This document shows positions 8,508 through 18,166 of a stretch of DNA of 36,605 nucleotides, one piece after another. The DNA is taken from positions 1 to 36,605 of the forward strand of contig DASWJH010000091.1 of NCBI GenBank assembly GCA_036397255.1, written 5' to 3'. Position 1 is the first letter of the stretch; the number at the start of each line of letters is the position of its first letter. The DNA is from Nitrospiria bacterium. Lineage in GTDB: Bacteria; Nitrospirota; Nitrospiria; DASWJH01. Under the pieces are notes generated by a model. It saw nothing but the letters and a program-made list of their open reading frames with translations. It did no database searches and was not told the origin of the DNA. Both the position numbers and the translations under genes were made by a program.

Positions 8508-8687
8508 TTACCCCTCCTTCAGAACATTCCTTGCCACTTTTACCATCTCGTCAATTTTATTTAAAAGGTCGCCTATGTTGGGGAGAAACACTGGAGAATC
8601 AGGGTCAAGTTCTTCAATCTCACCGCCGAAGGACTGAATCAGTCCTCCAATACTCTTTAGATTTTGTTTGCTGACCTCGGTTAGCAT
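8508..8687 (-). CDS. Small hypothetical protein, 59 aa
   Basis: The frame reads MLTEVSKQNLKSIGGLIQSF ... NVLKEG. It is amphipathic, probably helical, with an acidic middle (GEIEELDPDSP). No family is recognised. The ribosome-binding sequence is weak (AAAGGA about 16 bases upstream). Support comes from protein-like composition and the tight coupling to the following 40-codon frame, whose ribosome-binding site overlaps the end of this gene. Confidence 0.4.
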   Translation of the reverse strand: MLTEVSKQNLKSIGGLIQSFGGEIEELDPDSPVFLPNIGDLLNKIDEMVKVARNVLKEG

Positions 8688-8917
8688 GTTAATTTTTTAT
8701 TTTTCCTTTCTACATTCTGAGTTCATATTAGAAAACCATTTTTTTATCATCCCAATTGAAAGACGAAACACTAATTATAACATAAATCTCTTAAGGTTTT
8801 AAAGATTAAATAAATGAATTTTAATTAGGTAAAAAATTGACCTATTTCAAATCAGAAATTAAGCAAGGTCCAACCTTTCATTGATAAAAATCCTTATATT
8901 ATTTGGAATTCTGATTT

Positions 8918-9253
8918 ATGGTTGCTCCTACTTCCCTTGGAAATATCCATATGCAAACTTTGAGAGAAGAATTGGAGTGTGAACCTTACGACCCGACCTG
9001 GTTGGTGGAACTTGCCAAAAAGCAATTACGAGATGAACCCTGGATTGCTGAAGCTCTCAAAAAGTGTACCTGGTGTTTTAAATCCAAAAACCATATTTAT
9101 TTTATTAATCCAGAGAACCCCAACGAACCCGGTTCGGCCTTCCAGCACGAAAAGTGTATTTCTTTAATCTCCCCAACAGAAGGATGGCTACTTCTTGATA
9201 TTCTCGAAGGGAATCATGTGGGCGCAGTTGAGTTTGCAGAAAAGAAAAAGTAA
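8918..9253 (+). CDS. Hypothetical protein, about 100-111 aa
   Basis: No family is recognised. The product is small and soluble, with a CTWC pair (residues 50-53) and a later Cys (CISLIS), and it contains NHIYFINPENPNEPGSAFQH and GWLLLDILEGNHVG. The first ATG (8918) has no ribosome-binding site, whereas the in-frame ATG at 8951 (MQTLREELECEPYDP) has TTGGA at a usable distance, so the shorter form is likely. It is followed 17 bases later by the LuxR-type gene, suggesting one transcript. Confidence 0.6.
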   Translation: MVAPTSLGNIHMQTLREELECEPYDPTWLVELAKKQLRDEPWIAEALKKCTWCFKSKNHIYFINPENPNEPGSAFQHEKCISLISPTEGWLLLDILEGNHVGAVEFAEKKK

Positions 9254-9270
9254 ATTGTGAATAATAAATA

Positions 9271-9501
9271 ATGAAAAATCTCATTAGAAATGAAAGCAAA
9301 AACATCCTTACCAAAAGAGAGCAAGAAGTTTTAAAGCTCCTCGCTGAAAGTAACACGGTGAAGGAGGTTGCCACTATCCTGGGTGTAAGCTACACAACCG
9401 TGGATGCTCACAAAACTAAAGTAATGCGAAAGATCGGGGTGAATAACCGGGTTGGCCTTGTATTTTATGCTATCCGAAAGGGGATCATAAAATTGATTTA
9501 G
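9271..9501 (+). CDS. Stand-alone LuxR/GerE-type helix-turn-helix protein, 76 aa
   Basis: The whole protein is one GerE DNA-binding domain: LTKREQEVLKLLAESNTVKE, then VATILGVSYTTVDAHKTKVM and RKIGVNNRVGLVFYAIRKG. There is no receiver or ligand domain, so activity is not obviously signal-gated. It probably acts as a small transcription regulator, perhaps for the neighbouring small gene. The ATG at 9271 is close to the previous stop; no clear ribosome-binding site is seen. Confidence 0.9.
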   Translation: MKNLIRNESKNILTKREQEVLKLLAESNTVKEVATILGVSYTTVDAHKTKVMRKIGVNNRVGLVFYAIRKGIIKLI

Positions 9502-9860
9502 ACTTTGGACCACAGGAAATTATAAATATAAAAACTCTAATCTATTCCCTGCCTCACTCCCATCCTGGCAATAAAAAGCCTTTTATAAATCCTTCCCGGT
9601 CAAGTTTGATACATAGGTTTTGGGATGCCTGACCCACTGGGAAGGTAAGCCTTGATTCTTCCTTCTGGCCCAATAGCTAAAATAATTTTCCCTCAACAGT
9701 TCAGAGGTGTAAAAAATTAGACTTGACCTAACATATAATGCCTGAAAAACCCTTCTCTTTTGTGAATCTAAAAATGGTTAACCTTAGATTTCTGTGGAAT
9801 TATTGATTAAGGGTAAGAATTCATGAATATAAGGGTAAATGTGGATAACCATTGGGTCAA
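9502..9860. other. Intergenic region without a supported gene
   Basis: I find no protein-like frame on either strand. A TATAAT at 9734-9739 has no matching -35 sequence at a 16-18-base distance. The region separates the plus-strand regulator from the long minus-strand block. Confidence 0.5.
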
Positions 9861-9885
9861 GGGACGTCCAAAAAAACGACGTCCC
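9861..9885 (-). terminator. Hairpin downstream of the small exported-protein gene
   Basis: GGGACGTC (9861-9868) and GACGTCCC (9878-9885) form a perfect 8-bp stem with an A-rich loop, 30 bases after the stop codon at 9916. There is no T-run after it on the minus strand, so terminator function is uncertain. Confidence 0.45.
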
Positions 9886-9915
9886 TCTCGAAGGTTTCAA
9901 AGAGTTAAATTTAAT

Positions 9916-10281
9916 TCAGCGATTGGGACCTCCGCCAGACCCTTTACCCCCTCCTGGGCCCATTCCTGTGCCTGGTTTCATTTTTCCCATGCCGCCCTCA
10001 GGTGGCATCTCCGGCAAGGTTAAACCGCGTTCTTTTGCCCGTTCTTTCATGTGAATGTGGTGTTCTAGGCGGATATTCTCCCGTTCCTCAACGGTTTTCG
10101 CGGCGCGGATTTTTTCCCGGAATTCCACCCGTTCTTTAGGGGTCATCAGCTCACTCCCGTAAATTTTCTCTTGTTCCTGGATTTGTTTTTCCGTTTTCTT
10201 CTGCTCTTCTGAAAACCCTAACCCGGCGGAAAATATCAACCCGCCTGTTAAGACCGACATAATCAGTTTTCGTTTCAGCAT
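9916..10281 (-). CDS. Small exported protein with Gly/Met-rich C-terminus, 121 aa
   Basis: The start at 10281 is chosen because GAGGAGA lies just upstream and because the product then begins with a signal peptide (MLKRKLIMSVLTGGLIFSAG, cleavage likely near GLGFS-E). The mature part is charged and helical: YGSELMTPKERVEFREKIRA, then KTVEERENIRLEHHIHMKER and AKERGLTLPEMP. It ends in a GMGKMKPGTGMGPGGGKG low-complexity tail. Similar periplasmic proteins are common in proteobacteria but have no known function. The His/Met content and the efflux operon directly upstream on the same strand hint at a metal link, which is speculative. Confidence 0.8.
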   Translation of the reverse strand: MLKRKLIMSVLTGGLIFSAGLGFSEEQKKTEKQIQEQEKIYGSELMTPKERVEFREKIRAAKTVEERENIRLEHHIHMKERAKERGLTLPEMPPEGGMGKMKPGTGMGPGGGKGSGGGPNR

Positions 10282-10374
10282 GTTCTCCTCTCTTTCTTCG
10301 TACATTGGTTTCATAGGAGGTTCATCCATCTTTCCTTGCAAAAATAATAAAGGCAAAGAATGTGCAACCTCATT

Positions 10375-10400
10375 GTCTTATATCAAAAACATTATAAGAC
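10375..10400. repeat. Inverted repeat between the efflux operon and the small exported-protein gene
   Basis: GTCTTATA (10375-10382) and TATAAGAC (10393-10400) are perfect 8-base arms around 10 bases. It could be an operator of the gene starting at 10281 or a weak terminator of the upstream operon. The stem is A+T-rich and has no T-tail. Confidence 0.4.
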
Positions 10401-10551
10401 CTTGTATCCTCATGAATAACCATTCAATTTGGAAGATAATTCCTATTAAAATTTATTAAGAAACTGATGCTTTTTGCCTCTTATTGACTAGGCTAAGATG
10501 TCCTGTTCGTCATGAAACATTTCTTATCACACCTCTGTCTTTCAAAATGGA

Positions 10552-12225
10552 TTAGCGGGTTATATCCGATCTCCAGTCTATATTGGGAAAGGAGTAATTT
10601 CCAGGGAAGCCTTTAGGATCCAGCGAGATTCCTCGGCGTTCTAGTAAACTGCCCTCGGCTAGGAACAGTCTAACCAGTGCAATTCGGTAACTGATAATCG
10701 CTTCCGCTTCTGCAATTTGGCTGGCGAGTAAGTCCCGTTGGGCCTGGGCGACCAGCAGGGCCGTACTGGATCCCACGTTGAAACGCTCTTTTTCGGCGTT
10801 CAATGTTTCTTCCTGAAGGATGCGGGTTGCCCTGCTCGCCGATATCTGCTGGCGGGCTCGCTCCAATTCATTGATGGCAAGCTTCACATCGAGCTGGACC
10901 AATTGCCGGAGGTTGGCCACCGCTTCGGCGGCCTGACGCCTGGACGCCCGGGCCGCCAGGTCTCTCCCTTCAGCCGCCCGGTTTCTAATGAACTGGCTGA
11001 ATCGTATTCCAGCGGCGACGTCGTAGGTATTTCCGTCCAGCTCACGGAATGAATCTGAGAAGGTATCGGCAAAACCCGTTTTTCCCAACGTCATGAACAG
11101 TTCCAACCGCGGCAACAGGCCGTTGCGGGTCACGATCGTTACCAGACGGTTCTGGTTCAGCCGGACGACGGCCTCCCTCAAGTCCGGACGGAATCGTTCA
11201 GCGAGCTGAAGGCGGTCCGCCAAATCCGTGACCGGTTCCGGGTCGGTACCGGGTTGGCTGATCGGATTGATCCTGAGGTCCACGGGGCCGGTCAGGTCGG
11301 AGCTGATGTGCCGTAGAAGTCTCAGGCGGTTTTCCTCCAGTAGGCTTCGTGCGTCGATGAGGTCCTGCCCCCGCCTGGAGACCTCGGCGCGGGCGGCTGC
11401 CGCCTCCACCGCCGGAAGCGTTCCGACCTCGATGTGTAGCTCCACTTCATCCCGTTGCTGCCGTGCGACGGCCAGCGATTGTTCAAAGATCTCGATTTCC
11501 TGGTTGGCGAGCAGGTAGTTCCAATAGGCAATTTCCGTATTCCCCAAAAGGGTCTCGGTGAAACCCCTCAGCTCGTAAAGACTGGCGAGGGTCTCGAGGT
11601 CTGCCTGGCGTATACTGACCAGATTGACCGCCGGCCCGAATCCCTGTAACAGGGATTGGGTGAGGCTGAGGCCGACCCTGGCGGATTCCTGCTCGGGCGT
11701 GCGGTCGGAGAGACTGCGGCGATGGTCGATGGTGGCCTCAAGGGTTGTTCCGGTGGGTAGTTTCTGACGAAGTCCGGCAGAGGAAACGGTATCGCTTCCT
11801 TCCACATTGAACTGGGTTCCGGTGGATCGGGCCGTTTCGCTCGACCTTTCCTCAACATACTCCAGCCCCACAAATACCTCCGGGTCGTATTCTCCCCGTT
11901 CGATCTGCTCGAAAGTTCCGGCAATGACGGGATTGATCTGTTGCACGTGCAGGTCACGGTTGTTCTGTATGGCCAGCATGACTGCCTGTTCGATGGATAG
12001 GTCCACCGGTCCGTTCTCTGAAACGGTAAATAAAGGCTCCGCGTTGTTCATCCGGGGCTGGGGTATTTCCGTTATACTGACATCATAATCAGCCTCCATA
12101 GGGGGGGTTGGAAGCAAGCTTATGTGGGTGTCCTTTTCCCCCAGCAGGGCACAACCCACGGTCAGTAAAACGGGAAGAACCGGCAACACGCAAGTTACTA
12201 ATTTGCTCCGGCCATAAAACTTCAT
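10552..12225 (-). CDS. TolC-like outer-membrane efflux channel, 557 aa
   Basis: The start at 12225 ([20 protein letters not shown]) is preferred because its ATG overlaps the TGA of the pump gene (ATGA), as between the other genes of the operon; upstream in-frame codons lie inside that gene. The signal peptide ends at [13 protein letters not shown], a possible lipoprotein cysteine. Two OEP repeats follow, with typical stretches [49 protein letters not shown] and [21 protein letters not shown]. It would form the trimeric outer-membrane duct of the tripartite pump encoded directly upstream. Length is normal. Confidence 0.92.
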   Translation of the reverse strand: MKFYGRSKLVTCVLPVLPVLLTVGCALLGEKDTHISLLPTPPMEADYDVSITEIPQPRMNNAEPLFTVSENGPVDLSIEQAVMLAIQNNRDLHVQQINPVIAGTFEQIERGEYDPEVFVGLEYVEERSSETARSTGTQFNVEGSDTVSSAGLRQKLPTGTTLEATIDHRRSLSDRTPEQESARVGLSLTQSLLQGFGPAVNLVSIRQADLETLASLYELRGFTETLLGNTEIAYWNYLLANQEIEIFEQSLAVARQQRDEVELHIEVGTLPAVEAAAARAEVSRRGQDLIDARSLLEENRLRLLRHISSDLTGPVDLRINPISQPGTDPEPVTDLADRLQLAERFRPDLREAVVRLNQNRLVTIVTRNGLLPRLELFMTLGKTGFADTFSDSFRELDGNTYDVAAGIRFSQFIRNRAAEGRDLAARASRRQAAEAVANLRQLVQLDVKLAINELERARQQISASRATRILQEETLNAEKERFNVGSSTALLVAQAQRDLLASQIAEAEAIISYRIALVRLFLAEGSLLERRGISLDPKGFPGNYSFPNIDWRSDITR

Positions 12226-15200
12226 TTGTGTTGAGCCCTTGGTTCGGGATGGAATAATGAATAAACGGCGGGAATGAGGACCAGCGTAATCAGCGTCGAC
12301 CCTGTGAGTCCTCCGATGACCGCGCGTGCCAGGGGGGCCTGGGCGTCTGCGCCTTCCCCGATGCCCAGGGCCAGGGGCAGTAAGGCAAGGATGGTGGTCA
12401 GCGTCGTCATCAGAATCGGGCGAAGCCGGCGCCGTCCCGCTTCGGCGACCGCTTCCCGCGTGCCCATTCCCCGCTGACACAGTTGGCCGGCCTGATCCAC
12501 CAGGAGAATGGCGTTGTTGACCACGATACCGCCCAGCATGATGCAGCCGATGTACGACTGGACGTTGAGGGTCGTATTCGTCAGGAACAGAATCAGCAGG
12601 ACGCCGATTGCCGCCAGGGGAACGGATGCCATGACGATCAAGGGATTGCGCAGGGATTCGTACTGACAGGCCAGGACCATGTACACCAGCACCAGCGCCA
12701 GCATCAGCGACGTGATCAGTTCCGAGAACGATTTTTGCTGTTCTTCGAAATTTCCGGCAACCCTCAGATCATATCCCACGGGACGCGGAATTTGATTCAA
12801 CCGGTCTTGGACGTCCGCGGCCACGGAGCCCATGTCCCGTCCCGCGATATTGGCGGTGACGGTTACCACCCGCTGCTGATTTTTACGGTCGATCAGGATC
12901 GGCCCGCGGGTTGTTTCGGTGGTCACGATGCTGCGGAGCGTTACCTGTTCTCCGGACGGTGTGGTCAGGGCCAGGTCAAGAACCTCGTCCAGGGATTTTT
13001 TTTCCGCATCTTTGAGCTGCACCAGGATGCGGTAAGAGTTTCCCTGGGACCTGTACTCCCCGACTTTCGAGCCGGCAATCGCGGTTTCTAAGACTTCCGT
13101 GACGTCCCGCACGCTCAGGCCCACATCCGCCACCTTGTCCCGGTCCACGCGGATTTCTTGCTGGGGAATGCCGGACTCCCGGCTGATATCGATGTCGGTG
13201 ATTCCCGGCACATCGGAGACGGACCCGGCCGTCTGCCGGGCCAGGACGTCCAGCGTGTCGAGGTCGAATCCGCGAATCTCGATGGCCAGTCCTTCGTCGC
13301 CGCCCAGAAGGCGCTCCAACAGAAATTGTCCCTGGGGGGCGCGGGTGCGAACTTCCATTCCGGGAATATTGCCGGAGAGACGGCGCCGCAGGTCCTCGGC
13401 GATTTCCACGTTGGACCGTTCCCTTTGGACCACGGGTTCAAGGGAGAGGCGGATTTCGCCCTGTGCCCCCGAATCGGGCCGCCATCCCGACGCCCCCACG
13501 CTGACCACGGAGGCCATCGCTTCCGGTACATTGGCCCGGATAATTTCTTCCATGAGGCGTGTCTGCTCGTCCACCAGTTCAAGCCGTGTGCCGATTTCCA
13601 TCTCGCCCGTCACCCGGACCTCCCCCTCATCGGTGGGGGGAAGAAATTCCGTCCCGATCATGGGCAGCAGAAGCAGGCTTGCACCCAGGAGCCCCGCGGC
13701 GCCTGCAACCGTCAGCATCCGGTGACGAAGCACCTTCTGCAAGAGATCGCGGTAATTGTTTTCAAGGCTCCTGAAAAAGGCCTGCGCGGCGGCGGCCCAT
13801 CGGTCTATCCAGTGCGCCGATTTCTCATCGGCCTTCTCCTGTGATTTCAGGAATCGGGAGGCCAGCATCGGCACCAGACTCAAGGCCACCAGCAGAGAGC
13901 AGATCAGTGAAAAAATGATCACGTAGGCGAGTTCCTGAAAAAGGAGACCGGATACGCCTTGAATGAAGATCAGGGGGAGAAAGATCACCAGTGTCGTAAT
14001 GGTGCTGGCGATGATGGCCGGTCCGACTTCACGGGTTCCTTCCACGGCGGCGGTTTCCGGCCGTTCGCGGTCCTCATCACGTTTCCGGAAGATGTTTTCC
14101 AAAACCACGATGGAACTGTCCACCATCATGCCGACGCCCAGCGCCAGACCCCCCAGTGTCATCAGATTCAGTGTGAAGCCACCCAGATAAATCAGGGAAA
14201 AGGTTGCGATCACGGATATGGGGATCGCCAGGGCGATGACCACTGTGCTTCGAAGGCTTCGCATGAAGAAAAGCAGGACCAGGACGGCCAGCCCGCCGCC
14301 GTACAGAACCGATTGGGTGACATTGGCGATGGACCGCTCGATAAAATTGCCCTGGTTGATGACCGGAAAGATCTTAATCTGCGGAAGGGCTTCATTGGTC
14401 GCGTCGATTTCGGCGAGCACGCGCCGGGAAACTTCGACGGTATTGGCGTCGGCCTGCTTTCGAATCGCCACCCGGAGGCCGCGTTCCCCGTTGACACGGA
14501 CGATTCGCGTCAGCTTTTCATAGGTGTCGTGGACCTCGGCGATTTGGCCGAGGGTCACGACCGCGCCGTTGCGCTGGACGACGACCGTGTTCCGGATTTG
14601 GTCGAGATTCGCAAACTCGGCCGCCGCCCGGAGCGTGACCTCATACCTGCCCTGTTCGATCCGTCCGGCGGGAAGATCCAGATTGGCGTCTTCGATCGCC
14701 GCGAGGACACGGTCGAGGGGCAAATTCAACGCCTTGACCCGTTCGGGGTCCAGCTCGATCCGGACCTCTCTGTCATAGCCTCCCCAGAGGTCGACCTGGG
14801 CGACCCCAGGAATGTGGGCGAAGCGGTAGCGGATCTGGTCTTCGATCAACTGGGTGAGTTCGACAGGATCCAATTTGCTGGAGATGCCCAGCAGAACCAC
14901 CGGAAAGCTGGCGACATCGAATTTACTGACCCGCGGCCGTACGATGTCATCCGGCAACTCGCTGATCTCATCCTCCAGTTGGGCCTGAACGTCAAGTGCG
15001 GCCGTGTCGATGTCGGTCCCCCAGACGAACCGGACGCGCACCGTGCTGTTCCCTTCGGAGGAGAGGGAGGTCATTTCTTCCACGCCGGGCACGGTTCCGA
15101 TGATCTCTTCGATGATCTGGGTGACCAAACGCTCCATGACTTCCGGGCTGGCCCCTTCATACTGTGTACGGACGGTGAGCGTGGGAAGCTCGATACTGGG

Positions 15201-15311
15201 GAGCATGTCGATCTTCAGACGGCTTAAAGAAAACACGCCGATGACCACAACCATCAGTGTCACCATGGTGACGAAAATCGGACGCTTTACACTGAAACTC
15301 GGTAATCTCAT
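12222..15311 (-). CDS. RND efflux transporter, inner-membrane permease (AcrB/HAE-like), 1029 aa
   Basis: The N-terminus [20 protein letters not shown], two large periplasmic loops and about 12 membrane helices give the standard AcrB-family plan at full length. TM4 reads [18 protein letters not shown]: Asp398 matches the first proton-relay aspartate of AcrB, but the second is Ser399. That is the pattern of the SwrC/MdtB-like branch rather than classical AcrB. No CusA-type methionine set is obvious, so organic compounds are more likely than copper, but the substrate is unknown. The start overlaps the adaptor stop (15308-15311), and the stop overlaps the channel start. Confidence 0.95.
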   Translation of the reverse strand: MRLPSFSVKRPIFVTMVTLMVVVIGVFSLSRLKIDMLPSIELPTLTVRTQYEGASPEVMERLVTQIIEEIIGTVPGVEEMTSLSSEGNSTVRVRFVWGTDIDTAALDVQAQLEDEISELPDDIVRPRVSKFDVASFPVVLLGISSKLDPVELTQLIEDQIRYRFAHIPGVAQVDLWGGYDREVRIELDPERVKALNLPLDRVLAAIEDANLDLPAGRIEQGRYEVTLRAAAEFANLDQIRNTVVVQRNGAVVTLGQIAEVHDTYEKLTRIVRVNGERGLRVAIRKQADANTVEVSRRVLAEIDATNEALPQIKIFPVINQGNFIERSIANVTQSVLYGGGLAVLVLLFFMRSLRSTVVIALAIPISVIATFSLIYLGGFTLNLMTLGGLALGVGMMVDSSIVVLENIFRKRDEDRERPETAAVEGTREVGPAIIASTITTLVIFLPLIFIQGVSGLLFQELAYVIIFSLICSLLVALSLVPMLASRFLKSQEKADEKSAHWIDRWAAAAQAFFRSLENNYRDLLQKVLRHRMLTVAGAAGLLGASLLLLPMIGTEFLPPTDEGEVRVTGEMEIGTRLELVDEQTRLMEEIIRANVPEAMASVVSVGASGWRPDSGAQGEIRLSLEPVVQRERSNVEIAEDLRRRLSGNIPGMEVRTRAPQGQFLLERLLGGDEGLAIEIRGFDLDTLDVLARQTAGSVSDVPGITDIDISRESGIPQQEIRVDRDKVADVGLSVRDVTEVLETAIAGSKVGEYRSQGNSYRILVQLKDAEKKSLDEVLDLALTTPSGEQVTLRSIVTTETTRGPILIDRKNQQRVVTVTANIAGRDMGSVAADVQDRLNQIPRPVGYDLRVAGNFEEQQKSFSELITSLMLALVLVYMVLACQYESLRNPLIVMASVPLAAIGVLLILFLTNTTLNVQSYIGCIMLGGIVVNNAILLVDQAGQLCQRGMGTREAVAEAGRRRLRPILMTTLTTILALLPLALGIGEGADAQAPLARAVIGGLTGSTLITLVLIPAVYSLFHPEPRAQHK

Positions 15312-16519
15312 TCGCTGCCTGGTCCTTTGCCGGAGGGATTGTTCCGGTTCAGTTCCGCGGCAATGCTCACCGGGGAACCGTCATCCACCAGTTGCTGTCC
15401 CAGCGTGACGACCTTTCCGGACAGTCCCTCGCCCTCTACCTGCACCCGCTCTCCTTCCCGGATCCCGACGTTCACTTCACGCCATACAACGGTTTGGTCG
15501 TTTTCATGAACGACAAATACCCCGGTCCGGTTACCCCGTGTGGTCAGGGCCTTTTCCGGGACGATCGTGGCTTCGGCGATCCGACCCAGGATGATCGTCG
15601 CACGGATGAACATGCCGGGCTTGAGCCGGTCTCGTTGATTCTGAATCGTCATTTCCACTCTTGCCTGCCGGGTATTTTGTTGAAAGACCGGTGCGATCCG
15701 GTTGATCCGGCCCTCGAACCGCTCCCCCGGAAAGGCGTCGGTGGTCAACGAGGCGGGTTGACCTTGCCCCAAACGGACATAGTCTTTTTCCGTGACGAAG
15801 ATTACCCCGGTGATGGGGTTCAACTCGACAATGGAGAGGAGGGGTGCGTTGGCGGATACGGTTCCGCCTTCATCCACATGGCGTTCGGCCACAACCCGGT
15901 GATCGTCCCCGCCCGACCAGTCTGCGTTAATCTTGGTATACCCCAGCCGGATGTTGGCCGTTTCCAGGGATGCCTGTGCTCTGACCACCTGGGCTTCAGC
16001 GACTTCCAGTTGAGACTGCTTTGCGAGGTGGTTATTTTGGGCGGCATCGAATTGTGATTCGGAGGCCACGCCCCGTTTGAAAAGGGTTTCGACACGTTTT
16101 GAATCCCGGATCGCGATTTCCAGTGCGCTCTTTGCCTCGGCGAGATTGGCCCGGGCCACCGCCAGATCGGCTTTTGCCTGGGCCACGGCCTGCACATACT
16201 CATCATCATCAAGCTCCGCCACGACCTGGCCCCGCCTGACGGTATCGCCCAAATCAGCCGCAAGGCGCGCGATCCGCCCGCTGATCTTGGGAGCGACAAC
16301 GAATTTCGCGGGGGCCTCCAGCGTTCCGCTGAAGGTCCGGCGCAGCTCGATGGGCCCCCGCCGGATTTCCGCCACTTCGACCGGTGCGGGCGGTGAACCT
16401 ACGCCCTTTTCTCCCGACCCTCCCTGTTCCTGGGTGCGACTGACGACCACCCAGATGAGTCCGATGACGGCGAGGATCAAGACTCCAACCAATGATAGGG
16501 TACGTTTGTTTAAATTCAT
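15308..16519 (-). CDS. RND efflux periplasmic adaptor (MFP/HlyD family), 403 aa
   Basis: One N-terminal membrane anchor ([19 protein letters not shown], about 9-27) is followed by a lipoyl half-motif ([20 protein letters not shown]), a helical hairpin of about 95-190 residues ([20 protein letters not shown]), the second lipoyl half and beta-barrel ([19 protein letters not shown]). It bridges the permease and the outer-membrane channel. It lies downstream of the Spy-like gene across a gap holding a REP repeat, so it may have its own promoter or be a read-through gene of the sigma-factor operon. Confidence 0.94.
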   Translation of the reverse strand: MNLNKRTLSLVGVLILAVIGLIWVVVSRTQEQGGSGEKGVGSPPAPVEVAEIRRGPIELRRTFSGTLEAPAKFVVAPKISGRIARLAADLGDTVRRGQVVAELDDDEYVQAVAQAKADLAVARANLAEAKSALEIAIRDSKRVETLFKRGVASESQFDAAQNNHLAKQSQLEVAEAQVVRAQASLETANIRLGYTKINADWSGGDDHRVVAERHVDEGGTVSANAPLLSIVELNPITGVIFVTEKDYVRLGQGQPASLTTDAFPGERFEGRINRIAPVFQQNTRQARVEMTIQNQRDRLKPGMFIRATIILGRIAEATIVPEKALTTRGNRTGVFVVHENDQTVVWREVNVGIREGERVQVEGEGLSGKVVTLGQQLVDDGSPVSIAAELNRNNPSGKGPGSE

Positions 16520-16576
16520 AAACGATGATTGCTTTTCCAGCAGGGTGTTGAAAAAGGTTGTATTTTTTCAATAGGT

Positions 16577-16685
16577 CGTCATTCCCGCGAAACTTTTCCC
16601 CGTATGCTTAAATCGGGGAGCGGGAATCCAGAAATTGTTGATTTTAAAGAGCCTGGATTCCCGATAAAACCATTCGGGAATGACG
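16577..16685 (-). repeat. REP-like palindromic repeat, copy 2, with a nested hairpin
   Basis: This is the reverse complement of the unit at 751-833 (shared CGTCATTCCCGCGAA, AGCGGGAATCCAGAA, GTTGATTTT, CCATTCGGGAATGACG). Its short hairpin loop is enlarged by about 26 bases, which themselves carry CCCCG/CGGGG arms. It sits in the only sizeable gap of the sigma-to-channel gene row and may modulate transcript stability or read-through there. Confidence 0.8.
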
Positions 16686-16726
16686 GATTCGGGTATTTCA
16701 ACATCCTGCCGGAGTTATTTCTCTTT

Positions 16727-17101
16727 TCAGCGGTCTTTATCGAATCGTTTTTTCCTGCGGGCTTCCCATTCGGACTGTATCGCATCGAACGCTTTTTGCT
16801 GGTCGGGGTTCAAAAGGCTCCGGATATCTTCCCGGACGGCCCGCCGGATCTCTTCGAACCGGGGGCGGATTTCCGCGCGAAGAGCGGAAATCTTTTGCCG
16901 CTTCTCTTCTAAAATTTCTCCGATCTGCCGTTTCTGCTCATCGGTGAGCTCGAGCCGTTTGCTGAATTCTTCCAGCATCCGGCTGTAACGGTCTTTGCCG
17001 TCACCGGTCTCTCGATATTCCAGGTACCATGTCGCAACGGCGGCTCCCGCTATAAAACCCACCAGAATCGGAATAATAAACTTTCCCCATTTAATTTTCA
17101 T
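16727..17101 (-). CDS. Spy/CpxP-like periplasmic LTxxQ protein (heavy-metal-resistance type), 124 aa
   Basis: The start MKIKWGKFIIPILVGFIAGA at 17101 overlaps the anti-sigma stop (ATGA, 17098-17101). A single N-terminal membrane segment or uncleaved signal (about 8-25) is followed by a long charged helix. LELTDEQKRQIGEILEEKRQ carries the LTxxQ motif and LLNPDQQKAFDAIQ a second, degenerate one. Known relatives are periplasmic chaperones or metal sensors (Spy, CpxP, CnrX-like). No clear Cys/His metal site is seen. Its position after the sigma/anti-sigma pair suggests either a sensor or a stress-protective product of that regulon. Confidence 0.82.
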   Translation of the reverse strand: MKIKWGKFIIPILVGFIAGAAVATWYLEYRETGDGKDRYSRMLEEFSKRLELTDEQKRQIGEILEEKRQKISALRAEIRPRFEEIRRAVREDIRSLLNPDQQKAFDAIQSEWEARRKKRFDKDR

Positions 17102-17577
17102 TGCTCCTCCAAAGCCATTGTCAGCAAGTCCTGGGCCCTTGGGCCTTCCTCCTGGAAGATCCATTGAGAGCCGGAGGTGTCCCGCCCGTTTGTCAAAAGC
17201 AGTGCCTCGATGGAGACCTGGGGAGGTTGGAGAATAACCGAGCTCCAGGTAAAAATGCCGACAATGAAACCCATGCCCATGGCGGGAACCAGCCAGCGGA
17301 GCAGGGAAGGGTGTTTTTTCCCGGCGGGTCGCTCCAAGGTCTCAATGCGCTTCATCACCTTCCGGACGAAATGGGATGACATATGGACCTGGGGCGCTTT
17401 AAAAAATGCCCGGGCGATCCGTTCCCAATCGGCGTACTCTTTCCGGCAGGCCGGACAGGATCTCAGGTGGTCCGCCGCTTCCTGAGCCTCCGTTCCTGAA
17501 AGTTCTCCGTCATACAGCATTAAAAGCTGTTCTTTGAGCCGATCGTGATCCATGTCTTCTGCTTGGTTAGACGTCAT
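17098..17577 (-). CDS. Zinc-finger anti-sigma factor, 159 aa
   Basis: The cytosolic N-terminus has the ZAS motif His37-x3-Cys41-x2-Cys44 (DHLRSCPACRKEY), preceded by LLMLYDGELSGTEAQEA. One membrane helix (about 90-113, LLRWLVPAMGMGFIVGIFTW) anchors it, leaving a short periplasmic C-terminus. Such proteins hold the partner ECF sigma factor at the membrane until an envelope signal releases it. The start overlaps the sigma gene by 11 bases; an in-frame ATG at 17553 (MDHDRLKE) is an alternative. Confidence 0.9.
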   Translation of the reverse strand: MTSNQAEDMDHDRLKEQLLMLYDGELSGTEAQEAADHLRSCPACRKEYADWERIARAFFKAPQVHMSSHFVRKVMKRIETLERPAGKKHPSLLRWLVPAMGMGFIVGIFTWSSVILQPPQVSIEALLLTNGRDTSGSQWIFQEEGPRAQDLLTMALEEQ

Positions 17578-18145
17578 CGTTGCCTAAAAAGTGTCGCATT
17601 TTTTCCTTGAAATTTTCCCGGGCCCGCCGCAGTTGCGCCCGGACGCTCTCCACGGAACAGCCCAGGACCCCGGCGATTTCCCGATAATCGAGCCCCTGAA
17701 CTTCCCGCAGGACCAGAACCGTCTTGTATTTCAAAGGCATATGAGACAACACGCGCTCGATCAAATCGGACGCTTCGAGTCTTTGGTGGGGGTTGGAGGG
17801 CTCTGAGAGGAGTTGGTTGAGCTTGTCGCCTTCACGCTGTGCCAGTTCCTCCCAGGATTCGATGTCCCGCCGGGACCGGGCCCTCATGAGGTCCGTGCAA
17901 TGGTTGACGGTGATCCGATGGAGCCAGGTGGAGAAGGCGGCTTCACCGCGAAATTGGTGGAGGGAGCGGTAGGCCTTGAGAAAGATCTCCTGCGCCGCAT
18001 CCTCGCCGTCCGCGGAATTGGAAAGAAGGAAGGTGCAAAGCCGGACCATCTTTATATGGTGCTTCCGTACAAGCGCTTCATAAGCCTCCGGCTGACCGGA
18101 TAAAATTTTCTGGATGATTTCACGTTCTTCGATAGATCCCCCCAA
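17567..18145 (-). CDS. ECF-type RNA polymerase sigma factor (sigma-E/RpoE-like), 192 aa
   Basis: Region 2 (EALVRKHHIKMVRLCTFLLS, DAAQEIFLKAYRSLHQFRGE, FSTWLHRITVNHCTDLMRAR) and region 4 (LPLKYKTVLVLRE-like LKYKTVLVLREVQGLDYREI, then GCSVESVRAQLRRARENF) are complete. The likely start is TTG at 18143-18145, giving the usual family N-terminus (EEREIIQKILSGQPEAYEAL); no ATG is present nearby. A 7-bp hairpin lies 4 bases upstream. With the anti-sigma gene it forms a classical two-gene switch, probably controlling this operon and the pump. I could not identify the target promoter. Confidence 0.93.
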   Translation of the reverse strand: MGGSIEEREIIQKILSGQPEAYEALVRKHHIKMVRLCTFLLSNSADGEDAAQEIFLKAYRSLHQFRGEAAFSTWLHRITVNHCTDLMRARSRRDIESWEELAQREGDKLNQLLSEPSNPHQRLEASDLIERVLSHMPLKYKTVLVLREVQGLDYREIAGVLGCSVESVRAQLRRARENFKEKMRHFLGNDDV

Positions 18146-18149
18146 AAAT

Positions 18150-18166
18150 ATTGCCGTTGCGGCAAT
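18150..18166 (-). promoter_or_regulatory. Hairpin abutting the sigma-factor start codon
   Basis: ATTGCCG and CGGCAAT are perfect complementary arms around a 3-base loop, ending only 4 bases before the TTG start. In the mRNA it would occupy the place of the ribosome-binding site. As DNA it could be an operator. A TAAAAT box is visible slightly upstream (about 18171-18176, minus strand), but no good -35 partner. Confidence 0.45.

Noticed and set aside
9734-9739. TATAAT as a promoter
   Set aside because: No recognisable -35 sequence at a proper distance and no gene start close downstream on the plus strand.
13959-15227. Long plus-strand open frame (422 codons) opposite the RND pump gene
   Set aside because: It is a G+C-rich shadow frame; its translation is His/Gln/Asp-rich with no family pattern, whereas the minus strand encodes a complete RND permease.
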